From Halarsenatibacter silvermanii (GTDB lineage Bacteria > Bacillota > Halanaerobiia > Halanaerobiales > Halarsenatibacteraceae), in the NCBI RefSeq assembly GCF_900103135.1, contig NZ_FNGO01000015.1:1-64000 (forward strand): a DNA stretch of 64,000 nucleotides, read 5' to 3'. Shown piece by piece: positions 45,257 through 54,526 of this stretch (within the stretch, counting starts at the first letter, position 1; each line of letters begins with the position of its first letter). The translations under genes were made by a program, and so were the position numbers. The notes under the pieces were generated by a model that was given only the letters and a program-made list of their open reading frames with translations, did no database searches and was not told where the DNA came from.

Positions 45257-45488
45257 ACTTCAACCGGAATCGACATATTGTGTTGATATGTCAGCAGGTA
45301 TAGGTCTGTATATGATATTTTCAAAAATGGTATATTGATTTACTTCCGTAAAAATCGCTTGCTCCCAGAATACTTTCTCTGACTCATTATATATATTCTT
45401 TTTAAACAGCAGAATTCCTTCCTATAAATTCAGATTTTTTATATATTATAAATAAATGAATTAATAATTATCTCCGACAATTTTGCTG
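45257..45488. other. Intergenic region upstream of the glycine riboswitch
   Basis: Holds the GACATAT/ATATGTC hairpin (45272-45292) and AT-rich DNA toward the TrkA gene. The gcv promoter should lie here on the minus strand, but no clear consensus pair is visible. Confidence 0.5.
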
Positions 45489-46148
45489 TTATTCGGGATT
45501 GAAAAGGTTTTCTACATCCTCCTTTACCTCATTGCGGGCCAGACAAATTATCAAATCATCTTTGAATAACCTGGTATTCCCCCGGGGAACCAGCGGGGAA
45601 TCGCCCCGCAGAACAGAGGCAAAAACCACTTCCTGCGGCATATCGATTTCTTTTAATTTCTTACCTTCGACAGGTGAGTTCTCAGCCACCGTGAGCCTGA
45701 AAAGATTGAGACCGTCAAGATCATGGTAAAGGAGCTCTTTCATATCCTTAACTTTGACTTCCTGATCTACCAGCGCAGAAAGTATAGAGGCGCTGCTTAC
45801 GGCGACATTTACTCCCAGCCAGTCGAAAAGCTTTTCATTGCCGGGGGTATTGACGGTGGTGAAGGTTCGATCGACCCCAAATGTTCTTTCGGCGATTTGA
45901 CATATAACAAGATTATCCTGATCATCTTTGGTAACCGCTAAAACCACATCAGCTTTTTCTGCGCCCGCTTTTTCCAGCACATCGGCATCAGCTCCATCTC
46001 CCTGAACAGTTTCGATATCAAAGCGGTCCTGGAGCCGCTGACATTTATTTTCATCCATCTCAACCAGAATGATGTCATGCTCGTCTCTATTCAGATCATT
46101 GATTAAATATCTGCCCATTTTGCCGCCCCCGACAATTATTATATTCAT
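45489..46148 (-). CDS. Potassium uptake regulatory subunit, TrkA/KtrA type
   Basis: 219 residues: one RCK (TrkA-N) domain with IIVGGGKMGRYLINDL and VQGDGADADVLEKAG that binds nucleotide, and one TrkA-C domain at about 135-215 (LFRLTVAENSPVEGKKL). This half-size form acts as a ring gating a TrkH/KtrB channel. The membrane partner is not adjacent. For a salt-adapted cell this would control cytoplasmic K+. The protein is acidic and normal in length for KtrA-type proteins. Confidence 0.9.
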   Translation of the reverse strand: MNIIIVGGGKMGRYLINDLNRDEHDIILVEMDENKCQRLQDRFDIETVQGDGADADVLEKAGAEKADVVLAVTKDDQDNLVICQIAERTFGVDRTFTTVNTPGNEKLFDWLGVNVAVSSASILSALVDQEVKVKDMKELLYHDLDGLNLFRLTVAENSPVEGKKLKEIDMPQEVVFASVLRGDSPLVPRGNTRLFKDDLIICLARNEVKEDVENLFNPE

Positions 46149-46387
46149 GAATTATAACACCCCTATCAATTAAGATGGTTGGATCTTCTCCATATAAGGA
46201 TAGAATATAGTTTTGGGCATATTCATATTCCTTATTTTTGGAAGTTACAAGGCTCTGTTCACAGTGAAATTTTTCCTGATAACCGAGTATATATGGCTAT
46301 TTCACCAACTGTTCTATAGAAGAATCAGATGGTTTAACTTAAGCCTGCTGTCAGGACGATCAAAAAATCAGGATCGGATCTGAAATC
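46149..46387. other. Intergenic region between parB and the TrkA gene, with a repeat
   Basis: It holds a module-2 repeat copy (46184-46325). I see no gene; the parB end has a weak GATC-rich dyad but no firm terminator. Confidence 0.5.
46184..46325 (+). repeat. Dispersed intergenic repeat, module 2, copy E
   Basis: TCTTCTCCATAT, CATATTCATATTC, TTGGAAGTTA, CTGTTCACAGTGAAATTTTT and CCAACTGTTC occur in the same order as in 43865-43960, and the middle blocks match 618-694 on the other strand. Confidence 0.6.
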
Positions 46388-47362
46388 TTATTCTTCAAAC
46401 TTTTGGAGCAGATTTTCCAGCTGATCCAGGCTATCAGCTTTTATATGCAGCTGCCAGCTCTCCTCATCCTCTTTTATTTTTATCTCCAGAGGCAGCATTC
46501 TGGACAGCTGTTTTTCCAGGCTGCTGCGGCGGACCTGCCTGCTTTTGTCTTCTACCCCTCCATCTGAATGCCTTACATCGATCTCATCTTCATCCAGCTG
46601 TTCTCCTGGTTCAGAGGTTTCAGTTTTGACTTTTTGGGACAGCCTGTCAATATTCAATAACTCTTTATCTTTCCGCTCCCCTGACTCTTCGGCGCTTTTT
46701 TTGAGCCTGGAAACATACTTCTCGGTTTCTCTCACACTCATCTTCTCTTCCATGATCTTTTCAGCTGCTTTTATCTGCTGATCTTTGCTGTCAATACCGG
46801 CCAGAGTTCTGGCCTGTCCGGCTGATAATGTTTCACGTGAAACATATTCCTGTACCTCGAGAGGGAGTTTGAGCAATCTGAGTGAATTGCTGATACTTGA
46901 ACGACTTCTGCCCAGGCGCGAGGATAATTCAGCCTGGGTGAGATCAAGCTCTTCAAGAAGCTGTTTATAAGCGCGAGCCTCTTCCAGCGGATTGAGATCT
47001 TTCCGATGAATATTCTCTATCAGAGCAAGTTCCATCATTTTATCTTGATCCAGATCTCTAACCAGAGCCGGAATCCTTTCCAGGCCGGCTTTTCTGGCAG
47101 CCCTCCAGCGTCTTTCCCCGGCCACAAGATAATATCCTTCCCCGGAGGTGGTGAGAATAACAGGCTGCAGAATCCCGTTTTCCCGGACTGATTCAGCGAG
47201 TTCTTCCAGCTCTTCTTCAGCAGCCGCATTATCTCTGGGCTGATAGGGATTGGGCTCAATTCTCTCGAGATTTATATCCTTCAACTCCTGATCATGCTCC
47301 CCTTTGCTTCCCAGCAGAGCATCGAGTCCCCGGCCCAGTCGACTCTTTTTTTCTTCATTCAT
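46388..47362 (-). CDS. parB: Chromosome partitioning protein ParB (Spo0J)
   Basis: 324 residues. SRLGRGLDALLG at the N terminus, IEPNPYQPR and AGERRWRAARKAGLERIPALV (the GERRxRA CTP-binding box) are followed by a helix-turn-helix (LTQAELSSRLGRSRSSISNSLRLLKL). It binds parS and loads SMC. The ATG at 47362 follows AGGAGGTG and overlaps the parA end by eight bases. One perfect parS site lies inside this gene. Confidence 0.96.
   Translation of the reverse strand: MNEEKKSRLGRGLDALLGSKGEHDQELKDINLERIEPNPYQPRDNAAAEEELEELAESVRENGILQPVILTTSGEGYYLVAGERRWRAARKAGLERIPALVRDLDQDKMMELALIENIHRKDLNPLEEARAYKQLLEELDLTQAELSSRLGRSRSSISNSLRLLKLPLEVQEYVSRETLSAGQARTLAGIDSKDQQIKAAEKIMEEKMSVRETEKYVSRLKKSAEESGERKDKELLNIDRLSQKVKTETSEPGEQLDEDEIDVRHSDGGVEDKSRQVRRSSLEKQLSRMLPLEIKIKEDEESWQLHIKADSLDQLENLLQKFEE
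46829..46844. promoter_or_regulatory. parS site (perfect), inside parB
   Basis: TGTTTCACGTGAAACA, the exact 16-base ParB/Spo0J-binding palindrome, within the parB coding region, about 9 kb from oriC. Confidence 0.95.
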
Positions 47363-48143
47363 TCTCGAGCACCTCCTCTGCCAGCTGACTGTAAGCTTTT
47401 GCGCCCCGGGAAGAAGGATCATAGGCAAATATTGATTGACCGAAGCTGGGAGCTTCGCTTAATCTGACATTTCTGGGTATTACCGTCTCATAAAGTCTGT
47501 CGGAAAAAAACTTCTCAACCTCCTCGCTCACCTGAGAGGAGAGATTGGTGCGGGCATCGTACATGGTTAAAAGCACACCTCTGATTTTTAGAGAGGGATT
47601 TAAATTGTTCTGGACAAGCTCAACTGTATCCAGAAGCTGTCCTAAACCTTCTAAAGCATAATATTCACACTGTATTGGTATAATAATATCATCAGCAGCG
47701 GATAAAGCATTGAGCGTCAAAAGTCCCAGAGAAGGAGGACAGTCGATCAAAGCATAATCGTAATCTATCAGCTTCCCTTCTATTTCCTGGGCCAGCTTCT
47801 TCTCTCTGGATATTTGTGATACCAGTTCGATTTGAGCCCCGGCCAGATCGATGCTGGAAGGCAGCAGTTTGAGATTATCCTCGTCCAGATCCTGAACCAG
47901 TGTATCGAACTGCTGACTGCCCAATAGAAGTTCATAAATGCTGTGTTCGAGTTCTGATTTATCCACGCCCAGTCCGCTGGTGGCATTGCCCTGGGGATCA
48001 ATGTCAATAATGAGAACTTTTTTTCCCTTTCTGGCCAGCGCCGCTCCCAGATTTACGGCGGTGGTGCTTTTTCCTACCCCACCTTTTTGATTGACCACAG
48101 CGGTTATATATGCTTTGTTATTCTCTTCATTTCTATCAGTCAT
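47355..48143 (-). CDS. parA: Chromosome partitioning ATPase ParA (Soj)
   Basis: 262 residues. VNQKGGVGKSTTAVNLGAAL is the deviant Walker A motif; DIDPQGNATSGLG and LIDCPPSLGLLTLNAL follow. It is a ParA ATPase that also regulates DnaA in Firmicutes. Located just before parB, with the overlap described there. Confidence 0.96.
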   Translation of the reverse strand: MTDRNEENNKAYITAVVNQKGGVGKSTTAVNLGAALARKGKKVLIIDIDPQGNATSGLGVDKSELEHSIYELLLGSQQFDTLVQDLDEDNLKLLPSSIDLAGAQIELVSQISREKKLAQEIEGKLIDYDYALIDCPPSLGLLTLNALSAADDIIIPIQCEYYALEGLGQLLDTVELVQNNLNPSLKIRGVLLTMYDARTNLSSQVSEEVEKFFSDRLYETVIPRNVRLSEAPSFGQSIFAYDPSSRGAKAYSQLAEEVLENE

Positions 48144-48234
48144 GATTGTCCTCCCCCGGGCCCCTGGCCCTGATCTCCTGTAAATTTAAACTAATCCTGT
48201 AAATATAATTCTATCAAACCGCCTTATCTCCTGC

Positions 48235-48966
48235 CTAAAGAGGTCGCTTCTCGGGAACTCCGACGCTGCGGGGAAATCTTTCCGGAGTTTTTTCTACTTT
48301 TTTGGAAATGAGAAAATACCTTTCTTCTTCCAGATAAGGAACGTCAATTTTCCGGACAATAATTTCAGACCCACCCATTTTTTCAGCAACTCCTGCAGCT
48401 GTTTTTAACTCTTCCCTGTAATTTGGCCCTTTATATAAACCCACCTGGCCAGAAACTCTGACCAGCGGCAGAGCATATTCCAGCACGACACCCGCCCGGG
48501 CCACTGCTCGGGCTGTGACAAAGTTAAACTTCTCTCGAAAATCGGGATCATCCCCCAAAATTTCCGCTCTTTCTGCAATGGGAAAACAGTTATGAATATC
48601 GAGCTTGTTGACTGATGATCTGATAAAATCAATCCGGCTCTGTCGAGAATCGAGCAGATAAAAATCTATATCCGGACGGGCCAGGCTCCACAAAAATCCT
48701 GGCAGACCGGCCCCGCTGCCGATATCAAGCACCGGCCCCCCAGAAGGTATGGATTCCAGAGAAAGAGGGGCCAGACAATCGAGGAAATGGCGTATAATAA
48801 TTTTCTGTGAACCTTTCGTCCCAATTAAATTTTTTCTTCTGTTCCGCCGCTGTAAAAGTTCTAAAAAAGATATCATATTCTCCAAATTCTGTCTGGATAG
48901 CGAGATGCCGATCAGATCTGCTCCCTCTTTGAGCAAACGAAATTCTTCCTGCAAGGCTATTATCAT
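48235..48966 (-). CDS. rsmG: 16S rRNA (guanine-N7) methyltransferase RsmG
   Basis: About 243 residues. NLIGTKGSQKIIIRHFLDCL and PVLDIGSGAGLPGFLWSLA (SAM site) identify RsmG (GidB), which makes m7G in 16S rRNA. Candidate starts GTG 48969 and ATG 48966 both lie close to a GAGGAG overlapping the mnmG stop; I list the ATG. It is translationally coupled to mnmG. Confidence 0.93.
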   Translation of the reverse strand: MIIALQEEFRLLKEGADLIGISLSRQNLENMISFLELLQRRNRRKNLIGTKGSQKIIIRHFLDCLAPLSLESIPSGGPVLDIGSGAGLPGFLWSLARPDIDFYLLDSRQSRIDFIRSSVNKLDIHNCFPIAERAEILGDDPDFREKFNFVTARAVARAGVVLEYALPLVRVSGQVGLYKGPNYREELKTAAGVAEKMGGSEIIVRKIDVPYLEEERYFLISKKVEKTPERFPRSVGVPEKRPL

Positions 48967-50897
48967 CACTCCTCTTTTTCTTTATCGGCTTTTTCCTCTT
49001 TTTCCAGATAAATCATCAGGGCAGAAATATCTGCCGGCGAAACACCCGAAATTCTGGAGGCCTGGCCTAAAGATCGAGGTCTGATGCGCGATAATTTTTC
49101 CCGAGCTTCCTGGCGAAGATTGGAAAGTTCATCGTAGTTGATATCTTCGGGCAGAAGGCGATTTTCCATCCTTTCAAACTCCTTAATCTGCTGGCGCTGT
49201 CTGTCGATATAGCCCTGATATTTATTGGAGATCTCCACCTGCCTGAAAACTTCTCGAGGATATTCCGGCAGATCATCCACGATCTTTTTCAGATCCGGAT
49301 AAGAAATTTCGGGCCGGCGCAGGATTTTTTCCAGATTTGCATCCTGTTTAAGCCCACCGCTGTCCAGTTCCTGAAGCGCCTGTATTACATCTCTGGTGGG
49401 AGTAACTTTTGTATTGTTCAGGTAATCTTCCAGCTCCTCTATCTGCTCTTTTTTGTTCTTGTAAATTTCCCATCTCCTATCACTCACCAGCCCAGTTTCA
49501 CGACCGAGAGGGGTGAGCCTTTGATCGGCATTGTCCTGCCGCAAAAGCAGTCTGTATTCAGCACGCGAAGTTAGCATCCGATAGGGTTCGCGGGGGTTTT
49601 TGGTGACCAGTTCATCGATCAAAACACCAATATACGCCTCAGACCTCTGGAGAATAAGGGGGTCTCTGCCTTCCAGAGCCAGCGCTGCATTGATTCCCGC
49701 TATCAAGCCCTGTCCACCCGCCTCTTCATAGCCGGAGGTGCCGTTGATCTGTCCGGCGGTATACAAACCCTCGATGGAATCTGTCTCGAGGGTCAGATCA
49801 AACTGACCGCTGGCGACACAGTCATATTCAATAGCATAGCCCGGCCTCATAATTTCCGCCCGCTCCAGCCCGGGTATAGTTTCGAGAACTCTCTGCTGGA
49901 CATCGAGCGGCAGTCCGGTAAAAAGACCGGAGATATAAAATTCATCAGTACTCCTACCTTCCGGCTCCAGGAAGAGCTGATGACTGTCTTTATCGGGAAA
50001 TTCCACAACTTTATCTTCTATAGAAGGACAATAACGGGGCCCGGTTCCTTCCATCTCACCCGAGATCAAAGGTGCTCTATCGACCTGAGATCTTATCAAT
50101 TCATGCGTTTTTTCGGTGGTGTGTGTCAACCAGCATGAATCCTGCTTTTTTCCCTGTAGAGGTGAATCGGATGTAAAAGAAAAACTGAGATTACCCTTAT
50201 CTCCAGGTTGCTCTCGCATTTTAGAAAAGTCAACGGTGCTGCCTTTTACCCGGGGAGGGGTGGTGGTCATAAATCTCAACAGATCAAAGTTCAATTCCTC
50301 CAGAGATTCTGAAAGACTGTTGGCGGGATATTGCTGGTTAGGACCGGCGCTGTATCTTGCCTCACCGATGATATTACAGGCACGAAGGAAAGTGCCGGTT
50401 GTCAGAATGACTTTATCAGCTCGATATAATATGCCTGTTTTGGTCACCACTCCGGAAATCTTCTTCTCTTCTACGACAAGATCAACAACCACATCCTGCT
50501 TGAGGTCGAGATTCTGCTGATTTTCTAAAACCTGTTTCATTCTTTCGTGATATCGAGCTTTATCAGCCTGACCCCGCAGTGCCTGAACTGCCGGCCCCTT
50601 GCTGGTGTTAACCATTCTAATCTGAGTCATGGTTTTATCCATGTTTACCGCCATCTCCCCTCCCAGAGCATCTATCTCCCTGGCGATATGAGCTTTACCC
50701 GGCCCTCCCAGCGAAGGGTTGCAGGGCATAAAAGCTACGTGATCCAGATTTACGGTGAGTACCAGCACCCGATAGCCCATGCGTGCTGGAGCCAGAGCTG
50801 CTTCACAGCCGGCATGACCTGCACCCACCACTATGACATCGTATTTTTTGGGAGATTCGCTGGTATAATTTCCGGAACCGGCATCCCGCTCACTCAT
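48966..50897 (-). CDS. mnmG: tRNA uridine 5-carboxymethylaminomethyl modification enzyme MnmG
   Basis: 643 residues. VIVVGAGHAGCEAALAPARM is the FAD-binding start, with MPCNPSLGGPGKAHI and GLYTAGQINGTSGYEEAGGQ (second signature). With MnmE it modifies U34 of certain tRNAs. AGGAGG lies before the ATG. It includes about 15 extra residues before the FAD motif, slightly more than usual. Confidence 0.96.
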   Translation of the reverse strand: MSERDAGSGNYTSESPKKYDVIVVGAGHAGCEAALAPARMGYRVLVLTVNLDHVAFMPCNPSLGGPGKAHIAREIDALGGEMAVNMDKTMTQIRMVNTSKGPAVQALRGQADKARYHERMKQVLENQQNLDLKQDVVVDLVVEEKKISGVVTKTGILYRADKVILTTGTFLRACNIIGEARYSAGPNQQYPANSLSESLEELNFDLLRFMTTTPPRVKGSTVDFSKMREQPGDKGNLSFSFTSDSPLQGKKQDSCWLTHTTEKTHELIRSQVDRAPLISGEMEGTGPRYCPSIEDKVVEFPDKDSHQLFLEPEGRSTDEFYISGLFTGLPLDVQQRVLETIPGLERAEIMRPGYAIEYDCVASGQFDLTLETDSIEGLYTAGQINGTSGYEEAGGQGLIAGINAALALEGRDPLILQRSEAYIGVLIDELVTKNPREPYRMLTSRAEYRLLLRQDNADQRLTPLGRETGLVSDRRWEIYKNKKEQIEELEDYLNNTKVTPTRDVIQALQELDSGGLKQDANLEKILRRPEISYPDLKKIVDDLPEYPREVFRQVEISNKYQGYIDRQRQQIKEFERMENRLLPEDINYDELSNLRQEAREKLSRIRPRSLGQASRISGVSPADISALMIYLEKEEKADKEKEE

Positions 50898-50927
50898 AAT
50901 ATATACCTCCTGTAAATCGTTTAAAAA

Positions 50928-50943
50928 TGTTTCACGTGAAACA
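50928..50943. promoter_or_regulatory. parS site (perfect), between mnmE and mnmG
   Basis: TGTTTCACGTGAAACA, exact parS palindrome in the short gap before mnmG, about 4 kb from oriC. Confidence 0.95.
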
Positions 50944-50981
50944 TCTCGATAAATATTGAGTATTTAAGCCCGATTTAAAGA

Positions 50982-52406
50982 CTATTTGCCCACGCAAAAA
51001 TCCGAAAATATTTTTTCCACCATATCTTCGGTGACAGTTTCCCCCGTTATTTTGCCCAGCTCATGCAGAGCATCCCGCAGATCGATGCTGAGCATATCTT
51101 CTGGCATACCGCGCTTGCAGGCCTGCTGCATATGCTCAAGACTTTCGCGGGCTTTTTCCAGAGCCCGTCTGTGTCTGAGCCGGGTTACGGTATAATCATG
51201 ATCTCCTACGACCCTGTCGCTGAAAATCAGCTCAACGATGGTCTCTTTCAATTCTTTTAAACCCCGACGCTCTTCTACCGAAATAAACAAAACAGGAGCC
51301 CCCGGGAAATTTTTCTCGATCTTTTCTCTATCTAAATCCGCAGGCAAGTCCGTTTTGTTTACCAGTATGATTAAAGGTTTTTCTTGAATTTTGGCGAATA
51401 TTTCCCTATCTTCTTCTGTCAGCCCCTGACTGACATCGAGCATAAACAGCACCAGATCAGCGCTGCGCAGAGAGCTTTCACTGCGGGCCACACCGATTTT
51501 TTCCACCTGGTCATCGGTTGTTCTAATTCCAGCGGTATCAGTTATTCTGAGGGGAATTCCTTCGAGATTTACTATCTCAGAAATTACATCTCTGGTGGTT
51601 CCAGGAACCTCGGTAACTATAGCCCTCTCTTCATTTAGTAATGTGTTGAGTAGACTGGACTTGCCCACGTTTGGTTTTCCCGCAATCACGGTTTTGAGTC
51701 CTTCGCGATAAATTCTGCCCTCTCTGCTGCTGGCTATAAGCTTCTTTAGAGGCGATAACATATTTTCTATTCTTTCATCCAGCTCATCACCGGCAAATCC
51801 GGGAATTTCATCCTCGGGGAAATCACAGGTAGCCTCCAGCTGACTCAACAATTCCAGCATGTCATCTCTTAAATCCTTGATACGGGAAGAAAGATTCCCC
51901 TGAAGCTGCTGCATAGCTAACTCTCTGCTCTTTTCCGTCTGGGAATTTATCAGATCTATTATAGCCTCAGCCTGAGACAGATCTATGCGGCCGTTCAGAA
52001 ATGCCCGCCGGGAAAACTCCCCCGGTTCAGCCATCCTGGCCCCCGCCTGCAGCACAGCCTCTAAAACTCCATTTAAGGGCATCATCCCTCCGTGACAATC
52101 AAATTCTACCGTGTCTTCAGAGGTAAATGAACGCGGTGATTTTAATACCAGAGCAAGCACTTCATCTATTTTGTTTTCTTCTTTATCCCTTATAAAACCA
52201 TAATGTATCGTATGGCTGGCGACCTCTGATAAACTCTTACCGGAAGGCGAAGTAAATACGCTGTCGGCAATTTTCAGAGCCCGGGAGCCGCTTATTCTCA
52301 CCTTGCCCAGCCCGCCGCTGCCTGCTGGAGTGGCTATTGCGGCAATAGTCTCCTCCTGTTCAGGTGTATTTTTGCTCTGGTTATCCCCATCTTTTCGCTC
52401 CGACAT
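50982..52406 (-). CDS. mnmE: tRNA modification GTPase MnmE
   Basis: 474 residues. ETIAAIATPAGSGGLGKVRI is the folate-binding domain start; GKPNVGKSSLLNTLL (G1), DTAGIRTTDDQVEKIG (G3) and NKTDLP (G4) form the G domain; the protein ends FCVGK with the catalytic cysteine of the family. It pairs with MnmG. An AGGAGGAG site precedes the ATG by 13 bases. Confidence 0.96.
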   Translation of the reverse strand: MSERKDGDNQSKNTPEQEETIAAIATPAGSGGLGKVRISGSRALKIADSVFTSPSGKSLSEVASHTIHYGFIRDKEENKIDEVLALVLKSPRSFTSEDTVEFDCHGGMMPLNGVLEAVLQAGARMAEPGEFSRRAFLNGRIDLSQAEAIIDLINSQTEKSRELAMQQLQGNLSSRIKDLRDDMLELLSQLEATCDFPEDEIPGFAGDELDERIENMLSPLKKLIASSREGRIYREGLKTVIAGKPNVGKSSLLNTLLNEERAIVTEVPGTTRDVISEIVNLEGIPLRITDTAGIRTTDDQVEKIGVARSESSLRSADLVLFMLDVSQGLTEEDREIFAKIQEKPLIILVNKTDLPADLDREKIEKNFPGAPVLFISVEERRGLKELKETIVELIFSDRVVGDHDYTVTRLRHRRALEKARESLEHMQQACKRGMPEDMLSIDLRDALHELGKITGETVTEDMVEKIFSDFCVGK

Positions 52407-52453
52407 ATCTTTAAAACACTCCTCCTTAAATCCTGTGATTATCCGATAAAAAA

Positions 52454-52478
52454 ACCCAGCAGGGCAGCCCTACTGGGT
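52454..52478 (-). terminator. Intrinsic terminator after jag
   Basis: On the minus strand ACCCAG...CTGGGT with AGGGC/GCCCT inside is followed by TTTTTTTATC. It closes the rnpA-yidD-yidC-jag transcript before mnmE. Confidence 0.88.
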
Positions 52479-52506
52479 GATCTACCGCCACTTATATATT
52501 TTAAAA

Positions 52507-53193
52507 CTAATTTCCCGCCCCGGTACTATGAGATTTCGATTGAGACTGCTCGTTCATGGTGGTTTCAATCAAGACCTTGCGGAAAGGTTCTTCTCCTTCG
52601 CTGTAAGTTTTAACCCGGGGATCATCTTTAACAGCCAGGTGAATAACCCTTCTCTCATGCGGGGGCATGGGATCGAGCATAACTTTGCGGCCGGTTTCAA
52701 TAGCCCTTCTTTTCATTTTTTCAGCCAATCTTTCCAGTGTTTCGCGGCGTCTCTCTCTATAACCCTCTGCATCAAGCATCACCCGGTGATAACTTTCAGT
52801 TTCACGATTTACGGCCAGAGAGGTCAGATACTGGAAAGCGTCCAGTGTTTCGCCTCTGTGACCTATAACCAGACCGAGTTCGTTATCTGAATGGAAGTTG
52901 TAATAAAGCTGTTCATCGTCGCTTTTTTCCTTTACATGCTCCACTTCGACTTCTAAATTCCCGGCCTCAAGAATCTTTTCGAGAAATTCTCTGCCTATGT
53001 CTTCAGGTTTTTTGAGATGAGTGACCTTAACCTCGGCATCCCTTTTACCTATAATTCCCAGAAGCCCGGAACTACCCTCATCCAGAATTTCTATTTCTGC
53101 TTCAGTTCGTCCTATTCCCAGTTCAGCGAGTGCCTTTTCGACAGCTTCATCAACCGTTTCAGCTTTACTGACAGTGCTTTCGGTCCAATCCAT
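52507..53193 (-). CDS. jag: RNA-binding protein Jag (KhpB-type; KH and R3H domains)
   Basis: 228 residues with a Jag N-terminal domain (TVDEAVEKALAELGIGRTEA), a KH domain (LGLVIGHRGETLDAFQYLTS) and an R3H domain (LPMPPHERRVIHLA-like segment, with YSEGEEPFRKVLIE). It is an RNA-binding partner encoded beside yidC in Firmicutes. The ending is Ser/Gly-rich. It follows yidC by six bases. Confidence 0.93.
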   Translation of the reverse strand: MDWTESTVSKAETVDEAVEKALAELGIGRTEAEIEILDEGSSGLLGIIGKRDAEVKVTHLKKPEDIGREFLEKILEAGNLEVEVEHVKEKSDDEQLYYNFHSDNELGLVIGHRGETLDAFQYLTSLAVNRETESYHRVMLDAEGYRERRRETLERLAEKMKRRAIETGRKVMLDPMPPHERRVIHLAVKDDPRVKTYSEGEEPFRKVLIETTMNEQSQSKSHSTGAGN

Positions 53194-53199
53194 ATATCG

Positions 53200-53874
53200 T
53201 CAGGCCTCCTCAACGGCAGTTTCCGGTTCATCTGGCTCCCTTTTAACGTAATACTGCTGGAAAAATTGAAAGAGAGTTGAAGTAAAGAGATAGAGCATAA
53301 CAGCTGCGGGCAGCTGAAAACCTATAAAAACTATAAAAAGCGGCATAAAATACATCATCATCCCGGCTTTACCGCCGCCCCCGGAAAGGCTCTGGGTCAT
53401 TTTGGAATGACCGAGCATAACCAGACCTGTCAAAATGACCAGAACTATGTCTCTCTCAGCAAGTGAACCACCGGTAATCCTGCCTATCCAGAGAAAAACT
53501 GATTCCTCAAATTCCGGAACGGTTTCACTCATCTGCATTATCGCCCTGTAAAGGGGGATAATAATTGCCATCTGAATAACGAGAGGCAGACAGCCTGAAA
53601 GCGGATTAACGTTATTTTCCTGATAAAGTTTCATCATCTCTTCCTGCTGTTTTTCTTTATTGTCGTCGTACTTGTCTTTAATTTCCTGCATCTGGGGCTG
53701 CAGTTCCTGCATGGCTTTCATAGATTTGGTCTGTTTGATCATCAAAGGCAGTAAAAGCAGCCTTATCAATACCGTGAAAAGGATAATGGCCAGCCCGTAG
53801 CTGGGAACAAATCCATACAAAAAAACGATGGTCTCGGTCATAAAATCGATCAGGCGTCCAAACAGTGCAAACAT
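53200..53874 (-). CDS. yidC: Membrane protein insertase YidC (OxaA)
   Basis: 224 residues with five hydrophobic helices, beginning MFALFGRLIDFMTETIVFLY. YGLAIILFTVLIRLLLLPLM contains the conserved groove arginine, and CLPLVIQMAIIIPLYRAIMQ is the second signature. There is no large extracytoplasmic domain, as in Gram-positive YidC. The C-terminal tail is acidic rather than basic, which is unusual for YidC. Confidence 0.95.
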   Translation of the reverse strand: MFALFGRLIDFMTETIVFLYGFVPSYGLAIILFTVLIRLLLLPLMIKQTKSMKAMQELQPQMQEIKDKYDDNKEKQQEEMMKLYQENNVNPLSGCLPLVIQMAIIIPLYRAIMQMSETVPEFEESVFLWIGRITGGSLAERDIVLVILTGLVMLGHSKMTQSLSGGGGKAGMMMYFMPLFIVFIGFQLPAAVMLYLFTSTLFQFFQQYYVKREPDEPETAVEEA

Positions 53875-53887
53875 TAAATAATTCCTC

Positions 53888-54112
53888 CTATTCTACCGGA
53901 TCAATTCCGCCTGGATTGAAGGGATGACATCTGCTTATTCTTTTTATCCCCATCCAGACACCTTTAAAAGGTCCGTATTTCTCAATGGCCTGCCGGGTAT
54001 AGCTGGAACAGGTGGGATAAAAACGACAGGACCCGGGCAGCATCGGTGATATAAAACGCTGATAGATACCGATGAGGAGCAAAAATATTCTCCTAAAAAG
54101 TCTTTTGATCAT
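53888..54112 (-). CDS. yidD: Membrane protein insertion efficiency factor YidD
   Basis: 74 residues. [40 protein letters not shown] and [15 protein letters not shown] are the family. Its cysteines are conserved. The ATG at 54112 has AGGTGG eight bases away; the GTG at 54124 is too close to that site. It lies between rnpA and yidC. Confidence 0.95.
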   Translation of the reverse strand: MIKRLFRRIFLLLIGIYQRFISPMLPGSCRFYPTCSSYTRQAIEKYGPFKGVWMGIKRISRCHPFNPGGIDPVE

Positions 54113-54139
54113 ATAATTCACCACCTGTAAACAATCGGT

Positions 54140-54481
54140 TTACGACCGATCGGTAAATAAGTCAGCTTCCTGAAAAAGTTTTTTGAGATCCTGTTTAATC
54201 TCGTAGAAATTAAGTGATTTTACCCAGGGCCTCGCTATTATTACCATATCATAGCCTGGTTTTAAAAGATGAGAAAGCCAGCGTCTGACAATCTCTTTTA
54301 ATCTTCTCTTTATCTTATTTCTTGTTACTGCCGTACCTACCTTCTTGCTGACTGTAAATCCAAATCGATTATTATCAGATCCTTTTTTCAGCCAGAAGAG
54401 CACCAGATAAGAACTGGCAGTAGACCTTCCTTCCTCATATACCCTTCTAAATTCACTGTCTTTTTTCAGGCTTTCTATAAT
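54140..54481 (-). CDS. rnpA: Ribonuclease P protein component, apparent ATT start
   Basis: 113 residues from the chosen start. LKKDSEFRRVYEEGRS and RFGFTVSKKVGTAVTRNKIKRRLKEIVR are the RnpA core with the RNR motif. It supports the RNA subunit of RNase P in tRNA 5' maturation. The only upstream ATG (54538) lies between the -35 and -10 boxes of a perfect-looking promoter and so cannot be used from that transcript. No ATG, GTG or TTG lies between the ribosome site and the conserved region. An ATT at 54481 is six bases after GGGGGGAG (next codon ATA). ATT start is the best reading. Confidence 0.88.
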   Translation of the reverse strand: MIESLKKDSEFRRVYEEGRSTASSYLVLFWLKKGSDNNRFGFTVSKKVGTAVTRNKIKRRLKEIVRRWLSHLLKPGYDMVIIARPWVKSLNFYEIKQDLKKLFQEADLFTDRS

Positions 54482-54526
54482 TTCTGACTCCCCCCAGACC
54501 TCCTGCAATAAATCTATACAATATAA

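Noticed and set aside
45489-46148. TrkA-like protein as a full-length TrkA
   Set aside because: It has only one RCK unit (219 residues) rather than the two of enterobacterial TrkA, so it was called the half-size KtrA/TrkA type.
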